Below, one piece after another: positions 33,734 through 42,750 of a stretch of DNA of 64,000 nucleotides. Below the pieces are notes generated by a model. That model was not told where the DNA came from, ran no database searches, and was given only the letters and a program-made list of their open reading frames with translations. The stretch is from Pseudomonas baetica (GTDB taxonomy: Bacteria; Pseudomonadota; Gammaproteobacteria; Pseudomonadales; Pseudomonadaceae): NCBI RefSeq assembly GCF_019733355.1, contig NZ_JAIHLQ010000018.1:1-64000 (forward strand), written 5' to 3'. Position numbers and translations under genes: made by a program. How positions within the stretch are numbered: the first letter of the stretch is position 1; the number at the start of each line of letters is the position of its first letter.

Positions 33734-34678
33734 CTATGTCGGTTTATGTAGCGGCTTGTTGCCGCCCAATTGCTTTGCTCCGCCGCTGGCGATCAATTCG
33801 GCCAGCGCGGAAACGTCAAGCAATGCACACATGTGCTCAATCACCGTGCCGGCGAGCCATGGCCGCTGACCCCGGTGACTTCTCCATTTGATTTCATTCG
33901 GATCCAAACGCAACGAGCGACTGACCTGATGCACCGCCAGGCCCCACTCGTAACCTTGTACCGAAATCACGTACTGCAAGCCCTGACGGAAATCATCGCG
34001 ATAGCGATCCGGCATGACCCACCGCGCGGTATCGAGAACTTTCAGGTTTCCAGCCTGACTCGGCAGGATCCCGAGAAACCATTCTGGCTGACCGAACAGC
34101 GGCGTCAGCTCGTGACCGGCCAGCGAATAGATCGAACCGAGGCACACCAGCGGCACCGCCAGCGTCAATCCGGCAACGTCGAACAGCAAACATTCGAAAG
34201 CTTCCGATGCCCACGCTGGACGGCCGTCGGTTTCCACCGGTGGCGGTGTGTTGCTCGGCGGCAGATGCACTTCAACCAGTGGCGGCACCAGCGTCTGTTC
34301 GACGGGTGCGGGGACGACCGGTGCAGGCTCGATCACTGCCGGTTCTGGCGCGGTCTTGAGCAATTGGGTTTGCAGCAGCGGTGCCAACGTCGAAACCGAT
34401 GCGCGAACCGGTTCGGCCTCTTCGATCAACGCCACTGGCGCCTTGGCGACGGGTGCAACGGCACGCACGGCAACAGGCGCAACAGCTTTTTGCGCATCAC
34501 GCGCCTGTTCTTCCAGTACCGCCGCCTGAAATTCATCCAGCGCTTCAGCGCTTTCAATCACCTCAGGCTGCGCCGCCACCTGCGCCGGCAATTCGTCGGG
34601 AATGTCCTCCAACAAACTGTCCAGATAAGACTGCAAAGCCAACTGCGGCTTGGACGTCAACTTCACCGGCCGATTCAT
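33734..34678 (-). CDS. parP: CheW-domain protein ParP (chemotaxis array localisation)
   Basis: A 314-residue protein with an acidic/Ala/Pro-rich N-terminal part (to about 150) and a CheW-like C-domain (WASEAFECLLFDVAGLTLAVPLVCLGSIYSLAGHELTPLFGQPEWFLGILPSQAGNLKVLDTARWVMPDRY...). It lies 2 bases after a ParA-type ATPase gene in a che operon. In Vibrio this pair, ParC and ParP, tethers chemotaxis arrays at the pole. Identity is by domain and context. Confidence 0.8.
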   Translation of the reverse strand: MNRPVKLTSKPQLALQSYLDSLLEDIPDELPAQVAAQPEVIESAEALDEFQAAVLEEQARDAQKAVAPVAVRAVAPVAKAPVALIEEAEPVRASVSTLAPLLQTQLLKTAPEPAVIEPAPVVPAPVEQTLVPPLVEVHLPPSNTPPPVETDGRPAWASEAFECLLFDVAGLTLAVPLVCLGSIYSLAGHELTPLFGQPEWFLGILPSQAGNLKVLDTARWVMPDRYRDDFRQGLQYVISVQGYEWGLAVHQVSRSLRLDPNEIKWRSHRGQRPWLAGTVIEHMCALLDVSALAELIASGGAKQLGGNKPLHKPT

Positions 34679-34680
34679 GC

Positions 34681-35469
34681 TCAGGCCACCTGCGGAACAA
34701 GTTGTTGCGCCAGCAGATGCTTGAGCAACGCGCGGTAGGCCAGCACGCCACGGCTCTTGCCGTCGAATTGCGAAGGCGTGACACCGGCACGGCTGGCATC
34801 GCGCAGACGAGTATCGACCGGGATGTAACCCTGCCAGATCTCGTCCGGAAATTTGTCGCGCAGCACGCGCAAGGTGCCCAGCGACGCCTGGGTGCGGCGG
34901 TCAAACAGGGTCGGCACGATGCTGAACGGCAGCGCCTGTTTGCGCGAGCGGTTGATCATCGCCAGGGTGTTGACCATGCGTTCCAGGCCTTTGACCGCCA
35001 GATGCTCGGTCTGCACCGGAATCACCAGTTGCTGGCTCGCCGCGAGGGCGTTGACCATCAGCACGCCGAGCAACGGTGGGCTGTCGATCACGGCGTAATC
35101 GAAATCCTGCCACAACTGCGCCAGACTCTTGGCGATCACCAGCCCCAGACCACTCTGCCCCGGCGACTGACGCTCAAGGGTCGCGAGTGCGGTGCTGGAT
35201 GGCAACAGGGAAATACGTTCGTCGCTGGTCGACAGCAGCAACTGCCCCGGCAGGCCTTGCGGCACGGTGCCCTTGTGCAGAAACAGGTCGTAGTTGCTGT
35301 GTTCCAGACTGTCGGGGTCATAGCCGAAATAGCTGGTCATCGAGCCGTGCGGGTCGAGATCGACCACAACCACGCGCTTGCCCGCCTCGGCCAGCAATCC
35401 GGCTAAAGCGATGGAAGATGTGGTTTTACCAACACCACCCTTTTGATTGGCGACTGCCCAGACTCTCAT
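34681..35469 (-). CDS. parC: ParA-family ATPase ParC (polar chemotaxis positioning)
   Basis: A 262-residue Walker-type ATPase: deviant Walker A MRVWAVANQKGGVGKTTSSIALAGLLAEAGKRVVVVDLDPHGSMTSYFG, then DYAVIDSPPLLGVLMVNALAAS. No ParB or parS is near, and it sits between motD and a CheW-domain gene, so it is the chemotaxis-type ParA that positions receptor arrays rather than a chromosome partition protein. Distinct from the topoisomerase gene also called parC. Confidence 0.85.
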   Translation of the reverse strand: MRVWAVANQKGGVGKTTSSIALAGLLAEAGKRVVVVDLDPHGSMTSYFGYDPDSLEHSNYDLFLHKGTVPQGLPGQLLLSTSDERISLLPSSTALATLERQSPGQSGLGLVIAKSLAQLWQDFDYAVIDSPPLLGVLMVNALAASQQLVIPVQTEHLAVKGLERMVNTLAMINRSRKQALPFSIVPTLFDRRTQASLGTLRVLRDKFPDEIWQGYIPVDTRLRDASRAGVTPSQFDGKSRGVLAYRALLKHLLAQQLVPQVA

Positions 35470-35512
35470 TCGGTTCGTTCCTCCCGGCCGATATGCTCGG
35501 CCGAGACATAGC

Positions 35513-36403
35513 TCAGCGTGTTAATGCGGGTGACGGAGAATTGACGGCACTCTCGCGTCCCGGCGTCTTGACCGGGGTCGGTGCAGTTTGTGTGCCAGCA
35601 CGCTTCAGTGCGGCATCGGGCTTGGCGTTGGCCGTTCCGGTACCTGTAAGACTGCGGCGCACATCGAGATTTCGCGACACCACCAGCACCACACGACGGT
35701 TTTTCGCTCGGCCTTCGGCCGTGGCGTTGTTGGCTACCGGCTGGAATTCGCCGTAACCCACCGACGCCAGGCGACCGGGATTCACGCCCTGCATCGCCAA
35801 CATACGCACGATGCTCGCCGAGCGCGCCGAAGACAGCTCCCAGTTGGTTGGGTACTGCGCAGTGCGAATCGGCTGGTCGTCAGTAAAACCTTCGACGTGG
35901 ATCGGGTTGTCGAACGGTTTGAGGATCGCCGCGACCTTGTCGATGATGTTGAAGGCGATGTCACTCGGCATGGCGTCGCCGCTGCCGAACAACAGGCTGG
36001 AATTGAGTTCGATCTCGACCCACAACTCGTTACCGCGCACGGTCATCTGGTTGGAGGCGATCAAGTCGCCGAAAGCGGCGCTGATGTCATCGGCGATGCT
36101 TTTCAGCGGATCACTGGCACCGGCGATACCGGCGTCGACCTGATCGGCATCCTTGACCAACGGCTTGGCCGTGGTCACGGTCTTGGGTCGTTCGTCGCCA
36201 ATCGGAATCGGCTTGAGCGAGCGGTCGGAGTCAGTGAAGACGCCGATCAGCGCTTCGGAAATGACCTTGTACTTGCCTTCATTGATCGACGAGATCGAGT
36301 ACATCACCACGAAGAACGCGAACAGCAAGGTGATGAAGTCCGCGTAGGACACGAGCCAGCGCTCGTGGTTGACGTGTTCTTCCTGGTGGCGACGACGAGC
36401 CAT
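35513..36403 (-). CDS. motD: Flagellar stator protein MotD
   Basis: A 296-residue MotB-type stator subunit. One membrane helix near the N-terminus carries the proton-binding Asp (WLVSYADFITLLFAFFVVMYS). The OmpA-like peptidoglycan-binding domain is in the second half (HVEGFTDDQPIRTAQYPTNWELSSARSASIVRMLAMQGVNPGRLASVGYGEF...NRRVVLVVSR). Works with MotC, encoded 12 bases upstream. Pseudomonads have a second stator, MotAB, elsewhere. Confidence 0.95.
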   Translation of the reverse strand: MARRRHQEEHVNHERWLVSYADFITLLFAFFVVMYSISSINEGKYKVISEALIGVFTDSDRSLKPIPIGDERPKTVTTAKPLVKDADQVDAGIAGASDPLKSIADDISAAFGDLIASNQMTVRGNELWVEIELNSSLLFGSGDAMPSDIAFNIIDKVAAILKPFDNPIHVEGFTDDQPIRTAQYPTNWELSSARSASIVRMLAMQGVNPGRLASVGYGEFQPVANNATAEGRAKNRRVVLVVSRNLDVRRSLTGTGTANAKPDAALKRAGTQTAPTPVKTPGRESAVNSPSPALTR

Positions 36404-36415
36404 GAGGTCAGTCCC

Positions 36416-37156
36416 TTAATCCATGAAGCCTTGCAGCTTCAACTCAATGGAGCGAGGGTTTTCACCTTCGGCGATCGACAGGATCCCTTCCAACAACATT
36501 TCGCGATAACGCGACTGCCGCAACGCGATTGACTTCAGTTTGGCCGCCACCGGCAGCAGGATCAGGTTGGCGCTGGCCACACCATAAATGGTGGCGACAA
36601 AAGCCACGGCGATGCCGCTACCCAATTGCGTCGGATCGGCAAGGTTGCCCATGACGTGAATCAGGCCCATCACCGCGCCGATGATGCCGATGGTCGGCGC
36701 GTAGCCGCCCATGCTTTCAAAGACTTTGGCCGCTTCGATATCGCGCGCTTCCTGGGTGTAGAAATCCACTTCAAGAATGCTGCGGATCGCTTCCGGCTCG
36801 GCACCGTCGACCAGCAGTTGCAGACCTTTGCGCGAGTAGCTGTCGGGTTCGGCGTCGGCCACGCCCTCCAGCCCCAGCAAGCCTTCCTTGCGGGCGGTGA
36901 GGCTCCAGTTGACCACGCGATCAATGCCGCCCGCCAGGTCGACTCGCGGCGGAAAGAAGATCCAGGCGAGGATCTGCATCGCGCGTTTGAACGCGCTCAT
37001 CGGTGATTGCAGCAGCGCAGCACCGATGGTGCCGCCCAGTACGATCAGTGCCGCCGGGCCGTTGGCCAGCGCACCGAGGTGACCACCTTCAAGGTAGTTA
37101 CCGCCGATGATGGCGACGAACGCCATGATGATCCCGATAAGGCTTAGAACATCCAT
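36416..37156 (-). CDS. motC: Flagellar stator protein MotC
   Basis: A 246-residue MotA/ExbB-family proton channel subunit with four helices: MDVLSLIGIIMAFVAIIGGNYLEGGHLGALANGPAALIVLGGTIGAALL, and later GYAPTIGIIGAVMGLIHVMGNLADPTQLGSGIAVAFVATIYGVASANLILLPVAAKLK. The ATG at 37156 shares one base with the cheB stop (TGATG); a GTG three codons earlier is less likely. Confidence 0.95.
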   Translation of the reverse strand: MDVLSLIGIIMAFVAIIGGNYLEGGHLGALANGPAALIVLGGTIGAALLQSPMSAFKRAMQILAWIFFPPRVDLAGGIDRVVNWSLTARKEGLLGLEGVADAEPDSYSRKGLQLLVDGAEPEAIRSILEVDFYTQEARDIEAAKVFESMGGYAPTIGIIGAVMGLIHVMGNLADPTQLGSGIAVAFVATIYGVASANLILLPVAAKLKSIALRQSRYREMLLEGILSIAEGENPRSIELKLQGFMD

Positions 37157-38289
37157 CAGATACACGCCTCGACGATGTGCTTGCCGATATCGTCCAGACC
37201 GTACACCGCGTCAGCGAGATCGGCTTTGACGATGGCCATCGGCATGCCGTAGATCACGCAACTGGCTTCGTCTTGCGCCCACACCGAACTGCCGCCCTGC
37301 TTGAGCAGACGCGCGCCCTCACGGCCGTCGGCGCCCATGCCGGTCAGCACCACCGCCAGAACTTTGTCACCGTAGGATTTCGCGGCAGAACCGAAGGTAA
37401 TGTCCACGCACGGCTTGTAGTTCAGGCGCTCGTCGCCCGGGAGGATTTTCACCGCGCCACGGCCGTCGATCATCATTTGCTTGCCACCCGGCGCCAGCAG
37501 CGCGAGGCCCGGACGCAGGATGTCGCCATCCTCGGCTTCCTTGACGCTGATGCGGCAAAGCTTGTCGAGTCGCTCGGCGAACGCCTTGGTGAACGCCGCC
37601 GGCATGTGCTGGATCAAGACGATCGGTGCCGGGAAGTTGGTCGGCAATTGCGTCAAGACGCGTTGCAGGGCAACCGGGCCGCCAGTCGACGTACCGATGG
37701 CAACCAGTTTGTAGGCCTTGCGTTTCGGCGCGGACGACGATGCGCTGGCAGCCGAAGTGCGGGTGGGCGCCGGAGCAGGTGCCGGACGAGCCGGAGCGCT
37801 GCTGTGGCTGCTGAAGCTCGACGCCGCTGGCGTGGGTGTCGCCGCAGGCGCAGCCACCGGAGCCGGTGCGCTATAGCCACTGAAACGACGATTACTGCGC
37901 GAGATGCTGTGCACCTTCTCGCACAGCAGTTGCTTGACCTTCTCCGGATTGCGGGAGATGTCTTCGAAATTCTTCGGCAGGAAATCCACCGCGCCGGCAT
38001 CCAGCGCATCCAGGGTGACCCGGGCGCCTTCGTGTGTCAGCGAGGAGAACATCAAGACCGGGGTCGGACAGCGCTGCATGATATGCCGCACAGCCGTGAT
38101 GCCATCCATCATCGGCATCTCGTAGTCCATGGTGATCACGTCTGGCTTGAGGGCCAGGGCCTGATCGATCGCCTCTTTACCGTTGGTTGCCGTGCCGACA
38201 ACCTGGATGCTCGGATCCGCAGAAAGAATTTCCGAGACGCGGCGGCGGAAAAAACCCGAATCGTCCACCACCAGGACTTTGACTGCCAT
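37156..38289 (-). CDS. cheB: Chemotaxis response regulator / methylesterase CheB
   Basis: A 377-residue receptor demethylase. Receiver domain (MAVKVLVVDDSGFFRRRV...PDVITMDYEMPMMDGITAV, phospho-acceptor Asp in the last segment), a long Ala/Pro/Ser linker (about 145-190), and the esterase domain with catalytic Ser in AIGTSTGGPVALQ, His in LIQHMPAAFT and Asp near VLTGMGADGREGA. Start at 38289 has GGAG upstream. Removes methyl groups (or amide) from receptor glutamates. Confidence 0.96.
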   Translation of the reverse strand: MAVKVLVVDDSGFFRRRVSEILSADPSIQVVGTATNGKEAIDQALALKPDVITMDYEMPMMDGITAVRHIMQRCPTPVLMFSSLTHEGARVTLDALDAGAVDFLPKNFEDISRNPEKVKQLLCEKVHSISRSNRRFSGYSAPAPVAAPAATPTPAASSFSSHSSAPARPAPAPAPTRTSAASASSSAPKRKAYKLVAIGTSTGGPVALQRVLTQLPTNFPAPIVLIQHMPAAFTKAFAERLDKLCRISVKEAEDGDILRPGLALLAPGGKQMMIDGRGAVKILPGDERLNYKPCVDITFGSAAKSYGDKVLAVVLTGMGADGREGARLLKQGGSSVWAQDEASCVIYGMPMAIVKADLADAVYGLDDIGKHIVEACI

Positions 38290-38338
38290 AAACACTCCAT
38301 TAGGTGCAGCGGGACGTTATCGCCCCGCTGCCCCGGAT

Positions 38339-40609
38339 TCAAATACGCCGTGCGGCGTAACGCTTGAGCATGCTTGGAACATCGAGAATCAGTGCAATGC
38401 GGCCGTCACCGGTGATGGTGGCGCCGGACATGCCCGGAGTGCCCTGCAGCATTTTGCCCAATGGCTTGATGACCACTTCTTCCTGGCCGACCAGTTGATC
38501 GACGACGAAGCCGATCCGCTGAGTGCCCACCGAAAGGATCACCACATGGCCTTCGCGCTGCTCTTCGTGAGCGGCGGAGCTGACCAGCCAGCGCTTGAGG
38601 TAGAACAATGGCAGCGCCTTGTCCCGCACGATCACCACTTCCTGGCCGTCCACGACGTTGGTGGTCGACAGGTCGAGGTGGAAGATTTCGTTGACGTTGA
38701 CCAACGGGAAAGCGAACGCCTGATTGCCGAGCATCACCATCAAGGTCGGCATGATCGCAAGCGTCAGCGGTACCTTGATGACAATCTTCGAGCCCTGGCC
38801 CTTGGTCGAGTAGATGTTGATCGAACCGTTGAGCTGGGAAATCTTGGTCTTCACCACGTCCATGCCGACACCGCGGCCGGACACGTCGGAGATCTCGGTC
38901 TTGGTCGAGAAGCCCGGGGCGAAGATCAGGTTGTAGCACTCGCTATCGCTCAGGCGATCGGCCGCGTCCTTGTCCATCACACCGCGTTTTACCGCGATGG
39001 CGCGCAGAACGTTCGGGTCCATGCCTTTGCCGTCATCGGAGATCGACAGAAGAATGTGATCGCCTTCCTGCTCGGCCGCCAGAACGACTTTGCCGCCCCG
39101 CGCCTTGCCTGAATCTTCACGCTCTTCCGGCGATTCGATACCGTGGTCGACAGCGTTGCGCACCAAGTGGACCAGCGGGTCGGCCAGGGCCTCGACAAGG
39201 TTTTTGTCGAGGTCGGTTTCTTCGCCGACCAGTTCCAGGTTGATCTCTTTCTTGAGCTGACGCGCCAGGTCTCGAACCAGGCGTGGGAAGCGCCCGAAGA
39301 CCTTCTTGATCGGCTGCATCCGGGTTTTCATCACCGCAGTCTGCAAGTCAGCCGTCACCACGTCGAGGTTCGACACGGCTTTGGACATGGCTTCGTCACC
39401 ACTGTTCAGACCCAGGCGCACCAGACGGTTACGCACCAGCACCAGTTCGCCGACCATGTTCATGATTTCGTCGAGACGCGCGGTGTCGACCCGCACGGTA
39501 GTCTCGGCTTCGCTCGCCGGTTTTTCCGGTGGCGGTGCCGCTGGAGCGCGTGCAGGCGCCGGCGCAGCAGCAGCAGCCGGTTTTGGCGTTTCGGCTTTCG
39601 GCTCGGGCTTGGCGGCAGGCTTCGGCGCAGCAGCGGCAGCCGGCGCTTTAGCGGCTGGTGTCGCAACGGCAGAAGTACTGCCCGCCGCGGCGGTGCCGAC
39701 TTCAGTGAACTTGCCTTTGCCGTGCAATTCGTCGAGCAGCGATTCGAATTCGTGATCGCTGATCAGATCGCTGCCGGCTGCGGCGGCCGCCGGTGCGGCT
39801 GGCGCAGCAGGTGCCGAGGCGATCGCCGATTCCAGCGCATCAACGGCGAAATTGCCTTTGCCGTGCAACTGATCGAGCAACGCTTCGAATTCGTCATCGG
39901 TGATGTCCGAACTGTCGCCCGCCGCCGGTGCTGCCGGAGCAGCCGCCGCCGGTGCTACAGCGTCAGCCGCGAACTGACCTTTACCGTGCAACTGATCGAG
40001 CAATGACTCGAACTCGGCATCAGTAATTTCATCGCCGGCGGCCGCATCGACAGTTGGCGCAGGCGCCGCAGCCGCCGGGGCTTCGGCTTCAGCCTTGACG
40101 GCATTCAGCGAGTCCAGCAACTGTTCAAATTCGTTATCGGTGATGTCGCCCGAATCGCCTTCGACGACCAGTTCTTCGATCATCTCGGCCACGGGAGATG
40201 CCGGGGCTTCGTCCGCCGTTTGCGGCTCGGCCAGACGTGCCAGGGCGGCCAGCAGTTGCGGAGTGGCCGCCGTGATCGGCGCACGTTCGCGGACTTCGCT
40301 GAACATGCTGTTCACCGCGTCCAGTGCTTCGAGGACAACGTCCATCAGTTCTGCATCAACGCGCCGCTCACCCTTACGCAGGATGTCGAACACGTTTTCG
40401 GCGATGTGACAGCACTCCACCAGCTCATTGAGCTGAAGGAAGCCGGCGCCCCCTTTTACAGTGTGGAAACCGCGAAAAATTGCATTGAGCAGATCTGCAT
40501 CATCCGGGCGGCTTTCCAGCTCGACCAGTTGTTCGGACAGTTGCTCAAGAATCTCGCCGGCCTCAACCAGGAAATCCTGAAGGATCTCTTCATCGGCGCC
40601 GAAGCTCAT
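38339..40609 (-). CDS. cheA: Chemotaxis histidine kinase CheA with four internal repeats
   Basis: A 756-residue sensor kinase. P1 phosphotransfer domain with His49 in FRGFHTVKGGAGFLQ; a long Ala/Pro/Glu-rich linker (about 130-375) where P2 would be; dimerisation domain (TVRVDTARLDEIMNMVGELVLVRNRL); ATP-binding domain (HLVRNAVDHGIESPEER, SDDGKGMDPN, GRGVGMDVVKT); and a CheW-like P5 domain at the C-terminus. The linker has four copies of a motif like DITDDEFEALLDQLHGKG, at about residues 154, 193, 235 and 281. These may replace the CheY-binding P2 domain. Partner genes cheB and cheZ flank it. Confidence 0.97.
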   Translation of the reverse strand: MSFGADEEILQDFLVEAGEILEQLSEQLVELESRPDDADLLNAIFRGFHTVKGGAGFLQLNELVECCHIAENVFDILRKGERRVDAELMDVVLEALDAVNSMFSEVRERAPITAATPQLLAALARLAEPQTADEAPASPVAEMIEELVVEGDSGDITDNEFEQLLDSLNAVKAEAEAPAAAAPAPTVDAAAGDEITDAEFESLLDQLHGKGQFAADAVAPAAAAPAAPAAGDSSDITDDEFEALLDQLHGKGNFAVDALESAIASAPAAPAAPAAAAAGSDLISDHEFESLLDELHGKGKFTEVGTAAAGSTSAVATPAAKAPAAAAAPKPAAKPEPKAETPKPAAAAAPAPARAPAAPPPEKPASEAETTVRVDTARLDEIMNMVGELVLVRNRLVRLGLNSGDEAMSKAVSNLDVVTADLQTAVMKTRMQPIKKVFGRFPRLVRDLARQLKKEINLELVGEETDLDKNLVEALADPLVHLVRNAVDHGIESPEEREDSGKARGGKVVLAAEQEGDHILLSISDDGKGMDPNVLRAIAVKRGVMDKDAADRLSDSECYNLIFAPGFSTKTEISDVSGRGVGMDVVKTKISQLNGSINIYSTKGQGSKIVIKVPLTLAIMPTLMVMLGNQAFAFPLVNVNEIFHLDLSTTNVVDGQEVVIVRDKALPLFYLKRWLVSSAAHEEQREGHVVILSVGTQRIGFVVDQLVGQEEVVIKPLGKMLQGTPGMSGATITGDGRIALILDVPSMLKRYAARRI

Positions 40610-40663
40610 TAATGGGGTGCTCCTACAGGTCTAAAAACCCAAAAAACCTAAAATTCCAAAACT

Positions 40664-41452
40664 CTAGAATCCAAGGCTGGATAACAAATCGTCCACATCG
40701 TCCTGACCGGACACAACGTCTTCTCGTTTATCGGCATGAATCTGCGGACCTTCACCCTGCGAGAGATGTTTTTGTGGATCTTTTTCTGCAAGCATCGCCT
40801 CACGGTCGTGTTCGATGCCCGCAAAGCGGTCCACCTGACTGGCCATGAGCACGAGTTTGAGCAAATTGCTTTCGACTTCGGTCACCAGTTGCGTCACACG
40901 CTTGATCACCTGACCGGTCAGGTCCTGGTAATCCTGAGCCAGCAGGATGTCGTTCAGATTGCCCGACACCGCACGGTTGTCCGTGCTGCTGCGCGACAGA
41001 AAACCGTCGACCCGGCGCGCCAGTTCGCGGAACTCTTCAGCGCCGACCTCGCGACGCATGAAGCGACCCCAATCGGCACTCAAGGCCTGGGCTTCGTCAG
41101 CCAGGCCATTGACTAGCGGCGTGGCGCTTTCCACCAGATCCATGGTGCGGTTGGCCGCGGCTTCTGTCAGCTTGACCACATAGCCCAGGCGTTCGGTGGC
41201 GTCGGTGATTTGCGACACTTCCTCAGCCTGCGGCATGTGCGGATCGATCTGAAAGTTGACAATCGCACTGTGCAGTTCGCGCGTGAGTTTGCCCACTTCC
41301 TGATACAGGCCGCGGTCACGGGTCTGATTGAGCTCATGGATCAGTTGCACAGCGTCGCCGAACCTGCCTTTTTCAAGGCTCTCGACCAGTTCGACCGCGT
41401 GTTTTTTCAGGGTCGACTCGAAATCGCCCTGTGAAGATTCGTTATGCTCCAT
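40664..41452 (-). CDS. cheZ: Chemotaxis phosphatase CheZ
   Basis: A 262-residue CheY-phosphate phosphatase. The long helical hairpin carries the catalytic region (LNDILLAQDYQDLTGQVIKRVTQLV, with the active Gln), and the C-terminal DDVDDLLSSLGF is the CheY-docking tail. Follows cheY by 18 bases. Confidence 0.95.
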   Translation of the reverse strand: MEHNESSQGDFESTLKKHAVELVESLEKGRFGDAVQLIHELNQTRDRGLYQEVGKLTRELHSAIVNFQIDPHMPQAEEVSQITDATERLGYVVKLTEAAANRTMDLVESATPLVNGLADEAQALSADWGRFMRREVGAEEFRELARRVDGFLSRSSTDNRAVSGNLNDILLAQDYQDLTGQVIKRVTQLVTEVESNLLKLVLMASQVDRFAGIEHDREAMLAEKDPQKHLSQGEGPQIHADKREDVVSGQDDVDDLLSSLGF

Positions 41453-41470
41453 AGCTCCCCCGCGCGTTCA

Positions 41471-41842
41471 TCAGCCGATGCGTTCGAAAATCTTCTCGAT
41501 TTTTTCTTTCAACGCCTGGGCCGTGAAAGGTTTGACCACGTAGCCGTTAACACCGGCCTGGGCCGCTTCGATGATCTGTTCGCGCTTGGCTTCAGCGGTC
41601 ACCATCAACACCGGCAGGTGCTTGAGTTTTTCATCGGCACGCACGTGGCGCAGCAGGTCGATACCGGTCATGCCCGGCATGTTCCAGTCCGTTACCAGAA
41701 AGTCGATGTTTCCGCTGTTGAGCACCGGAATGGCGGTAATGCCATCGTCGGCCTCGACGGTGTTGGTGAACCCCAGATCACGCAGCAGGTTCTTGATGAT
41801 CCGCCGCATCGTTGAGAAGTCATCAACGATGAGGATTTTCAT
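41471..41842 (-). CDS. cheY: Chemotaxis response regulator CheY
   Basis: A 123-residue single receiver domain: MKILIVDDFSTMRRIIKNLLRDLGFTN, phospho-acceptor Asp52 in FLVTDWNMPGM, then VLMVTAEAKREQI and VKPFTA. The ATG at 41842 gives the conventional length. A TTG 12 bases upstream has better spacing from GGAGG, so translation could start there, adding four residues. Confidence 0.96.
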   Translation of the reverse strand: MKILIVDDFSTMRRIIKNLLRDLGFTNTVEADDGITAIPVLNSGNIDFLVTDWNMPGMTGIDLLRHVRADEKLKHLPVLMVTAEAKREQIIEAAQAGVNGYVVKPFTAQALKEKIEKIFERIG

Positions 41843-42009
41843 GTTTTTGTCCAATTCGACCTCCAAGCAGTCTTAAACGCGCCCAGCACCTGGACGCGCC
41901 ATTTCAATCATTCCGGCGTAGCACTCGAAGACTGTCTGGAACACAACGGAGCAAGACCGGTGCCGCTCATCACCGCACCGGCCTCGTTCGCAGTGTCCCC
42001 ACACTGCCT

Positions 42010-42750
42010 TCAGCGCGCTCGCCACTCCCCCAAACGCCCCCGCAAACGGGCCGCGCACTGGCTGTGTAACTGGCTGACCCGCGATTCACTGACGCCAAGG
42101 ACTTCACCGATCTCCTTGAGGTTCAGCTCTTCGTCGTAGTACAGCGCCAACACCAGTCGCTCACGCTCCGGCAAATTGGCAATCGCGTCCGCCAACGCCG
42201 CCTGGAAGCGTTCATCTTCCAGATCGCGTGACGGCTCAAGATGAGCACTGGCGCCATCCTCGTGCAGCCCTTCGTGTTCGCCGTCCTGCAACAGGTCGTC
42301 GAAACTGAACAAGCGACTGCCCAGGGTGTCATTCAAAATCCCGTAGTAATCGTCGAGACTCAATTGGAGTTCGGCCGCAACCTCGTGATCTTTAGCATCA
42401 CGGCCGGTTTTAGCTTCAATTGCGCGAATCGCGTCGCTGACCATACGGGTGTTGCGGTGAACCGAGCGTGGCGCCCAGTCCCCTTTGCGCACTTCGTCGA
42501 GCATCGCGCCGCGGATTCGAATGCCCGCGTACGTTTCGAAACTGGCGCCTTTGCTGGCGTCGTATTTGGTCGAGACTTCAAGCAGACCGATCATTCCGGC
42601 CTGGATCAGGTCCTCGACCTGCACACTGGCCGGCAGGCGTGCCAGCAAGTGGTAGGCAATGCGTTTGACCAGTGGTGCGTAACGCTCGATCAATTCGTAC
42701 TGTGCGTCACGTGCCGATTTCTTGTAGTAGTTCATACCGCTGGCTGTCAT
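42010..42750 (-). CDS. fliA: Flagellar sigma factor FliA (sigma-28)
   Basis: A 246-residue sigma factor directing late flagellar genes. Region 2 (YAPLVKRIAYHLLARLPASVQVEDLIQAGMIGLLEVSTKYDASKGASFETYAGIRIRGAMLDEVRKGDWAPRSV) and region 4 (LPERERLVLALYYDEELNLKEIGEVLGVSESRVSQLHSQCAARLRGRL) are complete. ATGA overlap with fleN. It transcribes flagellin and some motor/chemotaxis genes. Confidence 0.97.
   Translation of the reverse strand: MTASGMNYYKKSARDAQYELIERYAPLVKRIAYHLLARLPASVQVEDLIQAGMIGLLEVSTKYDASKGASFETYAGIRIRGAMLDEVRKGDWAPRSVHRNTRMVSDAIRAIEAKTGRDAKDHEVAAELQLSLDDYYGILNDTLGSRLFSFDDLLQDGEHEGLHEDGASAHLEPSRDLEDERFQAALADAIANLPERERLVLALYYDEELNLKEIGEVLGVSESRVSQLHSQCAARLRGRLGEWRAR

Noticed and set aside
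34681..35469. ParA gene as a chromosome or plasmid partition system
   Set aside because: No ParB or parS sites; it sits inside a chemotaxis operon next to a CheW-domain gene.
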